From contig CANSUS010000009.1 in assembly GCA_947650155.1 (NCBI GenBank), positions 16,422-80,421 on the forward strand: DNA of 64,000 bases, written 5' to 3'. The notes below the pieces were generated by a model that was given only the letters and a program-made list of their open reading frames with translations, made no database searches and was not told the origin of the DNA. The first letter of the stretch is position 1, and each line of letters starts with the position of its first letter. Source of the stretch: an uncultured Lachnospiraceae bacterium (GTDB taxonomy: Bacteria; Bacillota; Clostridia; Lachnospirales; Lachnospiraceae). This document shows positions 35,183 through 43,999 of the stretch, piece by piece. Made by a program: the position numbers and the translations under genes.

Positions 35183-35432
35183 ACAATAAGGAAAAGGCAT
35201 GGAAGGTGTCAGTAGAGAAACATTTTCTTTCAGAGAGAGGGAGTCGCCGGCTGTAAGCTCGCTCAAGTTCAAATGTGGATCGAATTTCCCACCGGAGCCG
35301 CTAATATGAAAGCAAAAAAGCGAGTAGTTTTAGACGTTTACGGCACGTTACGCCGTTTAAAGAGTCTGGTAACAGGAAGTTGGGTGGTACCGCGGAAATT
35401 TTCGTCCCTTGCATTTTGCAGGGGATTTTTTT
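35183..35432 (+). promoter_or_regulatory. T-box riboswitch, phenylalanine type
   Basis: The leader has the T-box sequence GGGTGGTACCGCGG (about 35382-35395), which pairs with the acceptor end of uncharged tRNA. Upstream is the stem I region with AGAGAGGGAGTCGCCGG and downstream the terminator. Candidate specifier codons for Phe are TTC at 35286-35288 (GAAT-TTC-CCACC) and TTC at 35268-35270. I favour the first because it is followed by the usual 3' side of stem I. Uncharged tRNA-Phe binding would stabilise the antiterminator and turn on pheST. Confidence 0.9.
35404..35432 (+). terminator. T-box-controlled terminator
   Basis: CCCTTGCA (35406-35413) pairs with TGCAGGGG (35417-35424), followed by a T run broken by one A. 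Its 5' arm competes with pairing to the T-box region. Confidence 0.85.
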
Positions 35433-35493
35433 ATGCACATGCCGATGCACAGGAAATTTTAAAAACAAAAAAGAGAGGAAATGACAGGAGACA

Positions 35494-36513
35494 ATGAAAG
35501 AAAAATTAAGTCAAATTAAAGCGGAAGCATTGAAACAGATTGAAAACAGTGATGCGCTTGAAAAGCTGAATGAGATTAAAATCAATTACCTTGGAAAAAA
35601 GGGAGAACTCACTGCCGTGCTGAAAGGCATGAAGGATGTGGCGCCGGAAGAGCGTCCTAAAATCGGGCAGATGGTAAACGATACGAGGGAAGAGATTGAA
35701 AAAGTATTAGAACAGCACATTGCACAGATGGAAAAAGCGCTTCGAGATGCAAAGATGAAGAAAGAAGTGATCGACGTTACCCTTCCGGGCAAAAAAAATA
35801 ACGTGGGGCATAAGCATCCGAATACCATTGCACTGGAAGAAGTGGAACGTATTTTTATCGGTATGGGATATGAGGTGGTAGAAGGTCCTGAGATAGAAAA
35901 GGATTACTATAACTTTGAAGCTTTAAATATTCCGAAAGATCATCCGGCGAGAGATGAGCAGGATACTTTCTACGTGACAGAAGATATTGTTCTGCGTACC
36001 CAGACTTCACCGGTTCAGGTGCGGGAGATGGAAAAAGGAAAGCTTCCGGTTCGTATGATTGCGCCGGGAAGAGTATTTCGGTCCGATGAAGTGGATGCGA
36101 CACATTCGCCTTCTTTCCATCAGATTGAAGGTCTTGTGGTGGATAAAAATATTACCTTTGCAGATCTGAAAGGGACTCTGGCTGAATTTGCAAAAGAACT
36201 GTTCGGGGAAGAGACAAAAGTAAAATTCAGACCCCATCATTTCCCGTTTACAGAACCCAGCGCAGAGGTGGATGTGACCTGCTTTAAGTGCGGCGGAAGC
36301 GGATGCAGATTTTGTAAAGGAAGCGGATGGATCGAAATTCTGGGCTGCGGCATGGTGCATCCTGACGTGCTGAGAAGATGCAATATTGATCCCGACGAAT
36401 ATTCAGGATTTGCCTTTGGCGTAGGATTGGAGCGTATTGCGCTTCTGAAATATGAAATTGACGATATGCGTCTGTTATATGAAAATGACAGCCGTTTCTT
36501 AAAACAATTCTAA
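35494..36513 (+). CDS. pheS: Phenylalanine-tRNA ligase alpha subunit
   Basis: A 339-residue catalytic subunit of the (alpha-beta)2 enzyme. It has an N-terminal coiled coil (1-90), the class II core with motif 2 (GRVFRSDEVDATHSPSFHQIEG) and motif 3 (GFAFGVGLERIALLKYEIDDMR), plus the cysteine cluster CFKCGGSGCRFCKGSG typical of clostridial PheS. AGGAGA lies seven bases before the ATG. It is controlled by the T-box upstream. Confidence 0.98.
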   Translation: MKEKLSQIKAEALKQIENSDALEKLNEIKINYLGKKGELTAVLKGMKDVAPEERPKIGQMVNDTREEIEKVLEQHIAQMEKALRDAKMKKEVIDVTLPGKKNNVGHKHPNTIALEEVERIFIGMGYEVVEGPEIEKDYYNFEALNIPKDHPARDEQDTFYVTEDIVLRTQTSPVQVREMEKGKLPVRMIAPGRVFRSDEVDATHSPSFHQIEGLVVDKNITFADLKGTLAEFAKELFGEETKVKFRPHHFPFTEPSAEVDVTCFKCGGSGCRFCKGSGWIEILGCGMVHPDVLRRCNIDPDEYSGFAFGVGLERIALLKYEIDDMRLLYENDSRFLKQF

Positions 36514-36527
36514 AGGGAGGTATACAG

Positions 36528-38948
36528 ATGAATACAGCATTATCTTGGATCAAAGCATATGTACCGGAACTGGAATGCAGCGATCAGGAATATTTTGATA
36601 AAATGACGCTTTCAGGGACAAAAGTAGAAGGGTATGAACGCCTGGATAAGAATCTGGAGAAAATTGTAGTAGGACAGATCGAAAAAATAGAAAGACACCC
36701 GGATGCGGATAAGCTGATTATATGTCAGGTGAATATCGGAAAGGAAACCATACAGATTGTAACCGGCGCATCTAATGTAAAAGAAGGAGATAAAGTGCCG
36801 GTGGTTTTAGACGGCGGTAAAGTGGCCGGAGGACATGGCGGGGGGCCGCTGCCGGAAAACGGGATCAAAATCAAAGCAGGAAAGTTACGCGGCGTGCCTT
36901 CAGACGGCATGATGTGTTCCATTGAAGAACTGGGGTCTGGCAGGGACATGTATCCCGAAGCGCCGGAGGAAGGAATTTATATTTTCCCGGAAAATGTAAC
37001 AGTGGGTGACGACGCAGTAGCATTATTGGGACTTCATGATACGATTTTTGAGTATGAAGTGACTTCCAACCGTGTAGACTGTTACAGTATCTTAGGGATT
37101 GCAAGGGAAGCGGCGGCGACGTTCAGGAAACCTTTTGTACCGCCTGTGGTAGAAGTAAAAGAGAACGACGAAGACGTAAATTCTTATGTGTCGGTAGAGG
37201 TGGAAGATAAAGAACTGTGTACAAGATACTGTGCAAGAGTGTGCAAAAACATTAAGATTGCCCCGTCGCCTGAGTGGATGCAGAGAAGACTGGCGGCAAG
37301 CGGAATCCGCCCTATTAATAATTTAGTGGATATTACGAATTACGTAATGGAGGAATACGGACAGCCTATGCATGCCTTTGACCTGGCTGCGGTCGCAGGA
37401 AATAAGATCATTGTACGCCGTGCAAAAGACGGGGAAGAATTTCAGACGCTGGATGGGCAGGTGCGCAGACTGGATTCGGATATGTTGATGATCTGCGATG
37501 CTGAGAAGGAAATTGGAATTGCCGGTATTATGGGCGGTGAAAATTCAAAAATTACAGATCAGGTAGAGACGGTACTGTTTGAAGCGGCAACCTTTAACGG
37601 AGCCAATATCCGTAAATCGGCTAAAAGATTGGGACTGCGTACAGACGCTTCCGGTAAATTTGAAAAAGGACTGGACCCCAATAATGCGAAAGCGGCAATT
37701 GACCGTGCGTGCCAGCTGATTCAGGAACTTCACTGTGGGGAAGTGGTCGGGGGAACCGTGGACGTATGCGCACCGATGAAAGAAAATCCAAGCATAAAAT
37801 TTGAACCGGAAAAGATTAACAAATTTTTAGGAACAGATATTGCAAAAGAGGAGATGCTTTCCATATTTAAAATGTTGGAATTTGAATATGACGAAGCAGA
37901 AAACACGGTTAAAGCCCCGTCTTTTAGACAGGATATCGGATGCTTTGCGGATATTGCGGAAGAAGTGGCAAGATTTTATGGGTATGATAAGATTCCGGTT
38001 TCCCTGCCAAGCGGAGAAGCGACAACGGGAAAACTTTCGTTTAAACTGCGGATAGAGGAGAAAGCAAGAGAAATTGCGGAATTTTGTGGATTTTCACAGG
38101 GAATGTGCTATTCTTTTGAAAGCCCTAAAGTATTTGATAAGCTGATGCTTCCGGAGGACAGCGAATACAGAAAGGCAGTTAAGATTGCCAATCCGCTTGG
38201 CGAGGACTTTTCCATTATGAGAACGCTGCCTTTGAACGGCATGCTGACAAGCCTTGCAACCAACTATAACAGAAGAAATAAAAATGTACGTTTATATGAA
38301 CTTGGGAATGTTTATCTTCCTAAACAGGTTCCGATCAAAGAACTACCCGAAGAGAGGATGCAGTTTACGCTTGGCATGTATGGAGAAGGCGATTTCTTCA
38401 CAATGAAAGGGGTAGTGGAAGAATTTTTTGACAGTCTTGGTATGAACGGGAAGACGGTATATGATCCGAATGCAGGAAAGGAATATCTTCATCCGGGACG
38501 TCAGGCGGACATTATTTATAAAGATGTGACAGTAGGATATCTGGGCGAGGTACATCCTGAAGTTTTGGACCGCTATGATATTGGTACGAAGGCTTATATT
38601 GCGGTACTGGATATGCCGGAGATCGTAAAATTCGCAACCTTTGACCGTAAGTACGAAGGAATTGCCAAATATCCGGCAGTAAGCCGTGACATCAGTATGG
38701 TAGTGCCCAAAGATATTCTGGTCGGACAGATCGAAGAAATGATAGCGCAAAGAGGCGGTAAGATTCTGGAATCTTATTCTTTGTTTGATATTTATGAGGG
38801 CGCCCAGATTAAGGAAGGATTTAAATCAGTTGCGTATTCTATTTCTTTCAGGGCAAAAGACCGGACTTTGGAAGAAGCGGATGTGTCCGCTGCCATGAAG
38901 AAAATTCTAAACGGTCTGGAGAGCATGGGAATAGAGCTGCGTTCTTAA
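36528..38948 (+). CDS. pheT: Phenylalanine-tRNA ligase beta subunit
   Basis: An 806-residue beta subunit: EMAP-type tRNA-binding domain (VVGQIEKIERHPDADKL, about 43-60), B3/B4 editing domain, B5 domain (about 405-480) and C-terminal anticodon-binding FDX-ACB domain (about 712-806, KYPAVSRDISMVV). It starts 14 bases after pheS with GGGAGGT, so the two are co-translated. Confidence 0.98.
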   Translation: MNTALSWIKAYVPELECSDQEYFDKMTLSGTKVEGYERLDKNLEKIVVGQIEKIERHPDADKLIICQVNIGKETIQIVTGASNVKEGDKVPVVLDGGKVAGGHGGGPLPENGIKIKAGKLRGVPSDGMMCSIEELGSGRDMYPEAPEEGIYIFPENVTVGDDAVALLGLHDTIFEYEVTSNRVDCYSILGIAREAAATFRKPFVPPVVEVKENDEDVNSYVSVEVEDKELCTRYCARVCKNIKIAPSPEWMQRRLAASGIRPINNLVDITNYVMEEYGQPMHAFDLAAVAGNKIIVRRAKDGEEFQTLDGQVRRLDSDMLMICDAEKEIGIAGIMGGENSKITDQVETVLFEAATFNGANIRKSAKRLGLRTDASGKFEKGLDPNNAKAAIDRACQLIQELHCGEVVGGTVDVCAPMKENPSIKFEPEKINKFLGTDIAKEEMLSIFKMLEFEYDEAENTVKAPSFRQDIGCFADIAEEVARFYGYDKIPVSLPSGEATTGKLSFKLRIEEKAREIAEFCGFSQGMCYSFESPKVFDKLMLPEDSEYRKAVKIANPLGEDFSIMRTLPLNGMLTSLATNYNRRNKNVRLYELGNVYLPKQVPIKELPEERMQFTLGMYGEGDFFTMKGVVEEFFDSLGMNGKTVYDPNAGKEYLHPGRQADIIYKDVTVGYLGEVHPEVLDRYDIGTKAYIAVLDMPEIVKFATFDRKYEGIAKYPAVSRDISMVVPKDILVGQIEEMIAQRGGKILESYSLFDIYEGAQIKEGFKSVAYSISFRAKDRTLEEADVSAAMKKILNGLESMGIELRS

Positions 38949-38987
38949 AAAACAAATTAGCGAATGGAAAGGAGAATGGAAATAGAA

Positions 38988-40436
38988 ATGGAAAGTAAAA
39001 ACACATGGGAATTGTATGATGCAAAACAATTAAAGGAGTTAGAGGTACTTTCTAAAGAGTACAGAGAATTTTTGGACAATGGAAAAACAGAACGGGAATG
39101 CGTGGATACCATTGTTAATATGATTGAAAAAGAGGGTTATAAAGAACTGGAAACCTTATTGAAAGAAGGAAAACAGTTAAAAAAAGGCGATAAGGTCTAT
39201 GCGGTATGCATGAACAAAACCGTTGCCATGTTCCAGATCGGGAGCAGACCTTTTGCGGATGGTATGAATATTTTGGGAGCGCATATTGATTCTCCGCGTC
39301 TGGATGTGAAACAGAATCCGTTATTTGAGGATGGCGGTTTTGCCTATCTCGATACCCATTATTACGGCGGCGTAAAGAAATATCAATGGGTTACGATTCC
39401 TCTTGCCCTTCATGGGGTGATCGTTAAAAAAGACGGCACCTGCGTTGAGGTGAATATTGGAGAGGAAGAGGATGATCCGGTATTTTTTATCTCTGATCTT
39501 TTAATTCATTTAGCAGGAGAGCAGTTAGAAAAGAAGGCGGCAAAGGTCATTGAAGGAGAAGCCCTTGATCTGATCATTGGCAATAAGCCTGTTGTAATTG
39601 ATAATACGAAAGAGGAAAAGGCTGATCAAAAAGAAGAAGATAAGGACAGCGCAGAGAAGGCGGCGGGAAAAGAAGCGGTCAAAAAAGGAGTACTGGCTGT
39701 TTTGAAGGAATTATATGATGTGGAGGAAGAGGATTTCCTTTCCGCAGAGTTAGAAGTGGTTCCGGCAGGGAAAGCGAAAGAAGCAGGCCTTGACAGAAGT
39801 ATGATTCTGGCATATGGACAGGATGACAGGGTATGTGCTTTTACTTCCGTAAAAGCGATGCTGGAAACAAAGAAAAACGACAGGACAGCATGCTGCATTT
39901 TAGTGGACAAAGAGGAAATCGGCAGTGTGGGCGCTACCGGTATGGAGTCAAAATTCTTTGAAAATACAGTGGCGGAAATCATGAACCTTGCAGGAGAATA
40001 CAGTGAGCTTGATCTGCGCAGATGTCTGTCCCGTTCCTGCATGCTCTCTTCTGACGTGAGCGCCGGTTTTGATCCTTCTTATGCAGCAAGTTTTGAGAAG
40101 AAAAATGCGGCATTTTTAGGAAACGGCATGGTATTTAATAAGTTTACGGGCGCAAGAGGAAAATCCGGTTCCAATGACGCCAATGCGGAATATATGGCGC
40201 ATATCAGAGGCATTTTTGAAAAGGAAAAAGTAAACTTCCAGACGGCGGAACTTGGAAAGGTAGACGTGGGCGGAGGCGGAACGATCGCCTATATCCTTGC
40301 GCTTTACGGTATGAACGTGATTGACAGCGGCGTGGCAGTATTGAATATGCATGCGCCCTGGGAGGCAACAAGCAAAGCGGACGTTTACGAGACCAAGAGA
40401 GGCTATGTGGCTTTTTTAAAGCATGCGGATCTGTAG
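38988..40436 (+). CDS. M18 family zinc aminopeptidase
   Basis: A tetrahedral-type aspartyl/leucyl aminopeptidase with metal ligands visible in GAHIDSPRLDVKQNP (His, Asp), VDKEEIGSVGATGMES (Glu-Glu) and SSDVSAGFDPSYA. A Lys/Glu/Asp-rich insert (DNTKEEKADQKEEDKDSA) in the middle is typical of clostridial members. The start is uncertain: ATGs at 38964, 38976 and 38988 are in frame; AAAGGAG at 38967-38973 rules out the first as its own site and is too close to the second, so I use 38988 (about 482 residues). Confidence 0.92.
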   Translation: MESKNTWELYDAKQLKELEVLSKEYREFLDNGKTERECVDTIVNMIEKEGYKELETLLKEGKQLKKGDKVYAVCMNKTVAMFQIGSRPFADGMNILGAHIDSPRLDVKQNPLFEDGGFAYLDTHYYGGVKKYQWVTIPLALHGVIVKKDGTCVEVNIGEEEDDPVFFISDLLIHLAGEQLEKKAAKVIEGEALDLIIGNKPVVIDNTKEEKADQKEEDKDSAEKAAGKEAVKKGVLAVLKELYDVEEEDFLSAELEVVPAGKAKEAGLDRSMILAYGQDDRVCAFTSVKAMLETKKNDRTACCILVDKEEIGSVGATGMESKFFENTVAEIMNLAGEYSELDLRRCLSRSCMLSSDVSAGFDPSYAASFEKKNAAFLGNGMVFNKFTGARGKSGSNDANAEYMAHIRGIFEKEKVNFQTAELGKVDVGGGGTIAYILALYGMNVIDSGVAVLNMHAPWEATSKADVYETKRGYVAFLKHADL

Positions 40437-40483
40437 AACAGGCATTTTTCTGAAAGATTTATGTATGGAAATGAGGAACTGAC

Positions 40484-41518
40484 GTGACCGAATTGAAAAA
40501 ATCCGATTTCTATTTTGACCTGCCGGAGGAACTGATTGCACAGGACCCTTTGGAGGACAGGTCAGGTTCAAGGCTTTTAGTGCTGAATAAAGAAACGGGA
40601 GAAACACAAAACCATATTTTTAAAGAAATCATAAATTATTTAGAGCCGGGGGATTGTCTTGTATTAAACAATACCAAGGTAATTCCGGCAAGACTGCTTG
40701 GATGTAAAAAAGATACCGGGGCTGGGGTGGAAGTACTTTTACTGAAAAGACAGGATAAAGACATATGGGAAACGCTTGTGAAACCGGGGAAAAAAGCAAG
40801 ACCGGGAGCAAGGCTTTCATTTGGCGGAGGACTTTTGGAGGCGGAAGTATTGGAAACGGTGGAAGAAGGCAACCGGTTGATCCGATTTTTTTATGACGGC
40901 ATTTTTGAAGAGATCTTAGACCAGCTTGGAGAAATGCCTCTTCCACCTTATATTACCCATAAACTCCAGGATAAGAACCGTTATCAGACGGTGTATGCCA
41001 AACGGGAAGGGTCTGCCGCCGCGCCTACGGCAGGGCTTCATTTTACAAACGAACTGCTTAGGCAGATTGAAGAAAAGGGAGTGAAGACTGCTTATGTGAC
41101 GCTGCATGTAGGCCTTGGAACATTTCGGCCTGTAAAGGCGGAGCATATTTTAGATCATCATATGCACTCGGAGTATTACGAAGTGAGCGGACAGTCGGCA
41201 CAAATGATTAACGATACTAAGAAACAGGGAAAAAGAGTGATCTGTGTAGGAACGACAAGCTGCCGGACAGTGGAGAGCGCGGCGGATGAAAACGGCATTG
41301 TAAAACCGGGCTGTGATAATACAGAGATTTTTATATATCCGGGATACCGGTTTAAAGTACTGGATGCACTGATAACGAATTTTCATCTTCCGGAATCGAC
41401 GCTGGTCATGCTGGTGTCGGCGCTTGCCGGAAGAGAAAATGTGCTGAAGGCGTACGAAAGGGCAATAGAGGAAAAATATAGGTTCTTTAGTTTTGGGGAT
41501 GCGATGTTTATCGTATAG
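40484..41518 (+). CDS. queA: S-adenosylmethionine:tRNA ribosyltransferase-isomerase
   Basis: A 344-residue enzyme that adds the cyclopentene ring precursor in queuosine synthesis on tRNA. Diagnostic motifs: [18 protein letters not shown] at the start, [27 protein letters not shown] and [16 protein letters not shown]. The start is GTG at 40484, with GAGGAA upstream. No other queuosine genes are in the window. It converges with tyrA, 17 bases away. Confidence 0.96.
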   Translation: MTELKKSDFYFDLPEELIAQDPLEDRSGSRLLVLNKETGETQNHIFKEIINYLEPGDCLVLNNTKVIPARLLGCKKDTGAGVEVLLLKRQDKDIWETLVKPGKKARPGARLSFGGGLLEAEVLETVEEGNRLIRFFYDGIFEEILDQLGEMPLPPYITHKLQDKNRYQTVYAKREGSAAAPTAGLHFTNELLRQIEEKGVKTAYVTLHVGLGTFRPVKAEHILDHHMHSEYYEVSGQSAQMINDTKKQGKRVICVGTTSCRTVESAADENGIVKPGCDNTEIFIYPGYRFKVLDALITNFHLPESTLVMLVSALAGRENVLKAYERAIEEKYRFFSFGDAMFIV

Positions 41519-41535
41519 CATTGTTGAGATAACGA

Positions 41536-42630
41536 TTATTTTCTATGAATGCTATATCCGTTTTCCTGTAAAATCAAAACGGCCTGTTCAATTGATTTTT
41601 CTTCATAAAATTCAATTTTTAAAGTCCCCGCTTCAAATTCTCTGTTATGAACAATACCGATATTTTTAATACTGATCCTGTTGTCTGCAAGGAGTGTGGC
41701 TACGCAGGCAAGAGAACCGGCTTTATCGATAATATCCACATTGACGGAATAGGTTTTTTTGATCGGTCCGCTGGAAGCTTCTATAAAGGATTCCCTGTAG
41801 TTTTTCGCCTTTTCAAAAAAGTCAAAAAGCGCGGAAGAGTCCTTTGCTTCCAGCTTTCCTTTTATAACGGACAGCGCGCCGATATATTCATTTAGCAAAG
41901 CAATGATATTTTCCGTATTCGTCATACAGATCTGCTGCCACATAACGGGAGAAGAGGAGGCAATGCGGGTAATATCTTTAAAGCCTCCGGCAGCAATCAT
42001 TTTCATAATCCCGTTTTCAGAGTCGGAATCTTGCACCAGATTGACAAGGCTGGCGGCAATGACATGTGGAAGGTGGCTGACGGCGGCCGTTACATAGTCA
42101 TGTTCCCTATAGTTTAACACGAGGGGAATTGCCCCTAAAGATTCGACCAGCCTCTTAAAGGCGTTTATTTTTTCGCTGGATACTTCTTTTGTGGGAGTTA
42201 AAATATAATAAGCGTTTTCTAAAAGGATCGCTTTTGCATTTTGATAACCAAACCGTTCACTGCCTGCCATCGGGTGTCCGCCGATAAAATTTGCGGAAAG
42301 CCCAAGCATATCTATATGGGAATGGATGTCTGTTTTTACGCTCCCCACATCAGTAAGAATACAGTCTTTGCGAATGAAACCGGCAAGCTTTTTTAAATTT
42401 TCGTCATTTTTGGTTACGGGCGCACATAAAAACAGATAGTCGCACTGCCTGAAAGAAGCGTCAATATTGGATAAAATCATATTTGCGATACCCTCTTTTT
42501 TTGCAAGAGCAAGGGTATCGCTGTTAATATCATAAACTATAATTTGGGAATCAGGAACAGCCTTTCGGAGCGCTTTGGCGATAGAGCCGCCGATCAGTCC
42601 AAGACCTGCAAAACCAACAGTAAGAGCCAT
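41536..42630 (-). CDS. tyrA: Prephenate dehydrogenase with ACT domain
   Basis: A 364-residue NAD-dependent enzyme converting prephenate to 4-hydroxyphenylpyruvate for tyrosine. The Rossmann motif GLGLIGGS (about 9-16), GGHPMAGSE with the catalytic His (about 137), and a C-terminal ACT domain (about 293-364) for amino-acid feedback are visible. The start at 42630 (MALTVGFAGLG) follows GAGGTT; the frame is open back to 42681, but no ribosome site is there. It is second gene of the aroF-tyrA operon. Confidence 0.95.
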   Translation of the reverse strand: MALTVGFAGLGLIGGSIAKALRKAVPDSQIIVYDINSDTLALAKKEGIANMILSNIDASFRQCDYLFLCAPVTKNDENLKKLAGFIRKDCILTDVGSVKTDIHSHIDMLGLSANFIGGHPMAGSERFGYQNAKAILLENAYYILTPTKEVSSEKINAFKRLVESLGAIPLVLNYREHDYVTAAVSHLPHVIAASLVNLVQDSDSENGIMKMIAAGGFKDITRIASSSPVMWQQICMTNTENIIALLNEYIGALSVIKGKLEAKDSSALFDFFEKAKNYRESFIEASSGPIKKTYSVNVDIIDKAGSLACVATLLADNRISIKNIGIVHNREFEAGTLKIEFYEEKSIEQAVLILQENGYSIHRK

Positions 42631-42686
42631 AGTAACCTCAATTCTGCCGAATTTCCGGCATTGTATATTGTATTTTGTCAATAGAT

Positions 42687-43706
42687 TTACAAATCGAAAG
42701 ACCGCCCAACCACATCACAGAAGGGTTTCAATTCCTTTGTCAATTTATCAAATTTTTCAAAAGTAAGCGACTGGGGACCGTCGGAAAGCGCGTGTGCAGG
42801 ATCATTATGCACTTCGATCATCAGTCCGTCCGCGCCGCAGGCAACCCCGGCTTTTGCCATAGAAGGCACATACTTGTAGGAACCTGTGGAATGAGAAGGA
42901 TCTACAATAACCGGAAGGTGGGTGCGTTCTTTTAAAACAGCAACAGCGCTTAAGTCTAACGTATTTCTTGTAGAGGTTTCGTAAGTGCGGATACCCCTTT
43001 CACACAGGACAACGTCAGGATTTCCCTCTGCAATAATATATTCCGCGGCATTGAGCCATTCGTCAATGGTGGCGCAAAGTCCTCTTTTTAACAGAACCGG
43101 AAGACCGGAACGTCCGGCTTCCTTTAAAAGAATGAAGTTTTGCATGTTTCTTGCGCCGATTTGAATCATATCCACATATTTTACGGCGGCTTCAATAGCC
43201 TCATGGCTTACCACTTCACAGATAGTGGAAAGTCCGGTTTCCTGTTTGGCTGTCTGCATATAGCGGAGTCCCTCTTCTTCTAATCCCTGAAAAGAGTAGG
43301 GGGAGGTACGGGGTTTATAAGCGCCGCCCCGTAAAATGGAAGCGCCTGATTTTTTGACGGCTCTTGCAATTGTCATAAGCTGTTCTTCCGTCTCGACTGC
43401 GCAGGGACCCGCCATAATGGTCAGATTATCGGGACCAATCAGCGTATTGCCAACTTTGATCCGGGTTGGTTCCGGATGAAATTTTTTATTGGCAAGTTTG
43501 TAACTTTCCGTAACAGGAACGATACGGTCGACATCTTTATATACGGCCAGATTTTCACTGGATATCCGGCTTTTATCGCCAACTACCCCGATAATGGTGA
43601 CTTCTTCCCCGTGGGAAAGATGAGGTTTCAGCCCGTTTTTTTCAATATATTGTGTAACTGCCAGAATACTGCTTTCCGCAGCGTTTGGTTTCATAATGAT
43701 AATCAT
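42687..43706 (-). CDS. aroF: 3-deoxy-7-phosphoheptulonate synthase, type I-beta
   Basis: A 339-residue DAHP synthase, the first step of the shikimate pathway. It has an N-terminal ferredoxin-like regulatory domain (about 1-70), as in the Thermotoga enzyme that tyrosine inhibits, then the TIM barrel with MAGPCAVE, RGGAYKPRTSPYSFQG, and VDPSHSTGSYKYV. Pairing with tyrA indicates tyrosine-specific flux. GAGGC-type site before the ATG at 43706. The ORF begins MIIIMKPNA; the second Met is also possible. Confidence 0.95.
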   Translation of the reverse strand: MIIIMKPNAAESSILAVTQYIEKNGLKPHLSHGEEVTIIGVVGDKSRISSENLAVYKDVDRIVPVTESYKLANKKFHPEPTRIKVGNTLIGPDNLTIMAGPCAVETEEQLMTIARAVKKSGASILRGGAYKPRTSPYSFQGLEEEGLRYMQTAKQETGLSTICEVVSHEAIEAAVKYVDMIQIGARNMQNFILLKEAGRSGLPVLLKRGLCATIDEWLNAAEYIIAEGNPDVVLCERGIRTYETSTRNTLDLSAVAVLKERTHLPVIVDPSHSTGSYKYVPSMAKAGVACGADGLMIEVHNDPAHALSDGPQSLTFEKFDKLTKELKPFCDVVGRSFDL

Positions 43707-43787
43707 GATAAGCCTCTTTTCTGCATAAATGCCATGAAGTTAATTTTATTGTAGTAACATCATATTTTGTTCATTGAACGTTTAATA

Positions 43788-43815
43788 ATATAGCACTTCA
43801 ACGCGCGAAAGTCAA
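43788..43815 (-). promoter_or_regulatory. aroF-tyrA promoter
   Basis: On the minus strand, TTGACT (43815-43810) and TATATT (43793-43788), separated by about 16 bases. The leader of about 75 bases has no T-box or attenuator that I can recognise. Confidence 0.6.
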
Positions 43816-43910
43816 GCTTTCTTATGGCGGTACAAAACCACTCTTTCCTGATATTTATAAAATCTTAAATATTTTTTTGGTAAAAGTTGTAGGATATGGA
43901 GTTCATAATG

Positions 43911-43919
43911 TGCTATCAT
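43911..43919 (+). promoter_or_regulatory. Possible extended -10 promoter of the vWA operon
   Basis: TG-C-TATCAT at 43911-43919, without a good -35. The remaining divergent region (43707-43999) holds only this, the aroF promoter, and a 5-bp hairpin CCCTG-ATT-CAGGG at 43963-43975 close to the ribosome site. Confidence 0.35.
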
Positions 43920-43999
43920 AAAAAAGTATGATTGATATTGAAAGAATGAAACTTATGCTTCGCCCTGATTCAGGGGGTTAGTGAGAATGGAGGATGAAT

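Noticed and set aside
41515..41555. Inverted repeat ATAGCATT...AATGCTAT spanning the convergent ends of queA and tyrA
   Set aside because: The 8-bp stem has a 25-base loop, no GC-rich core and no T run, so it is a poor terminator. It may only reflect chance at the two stop regions.
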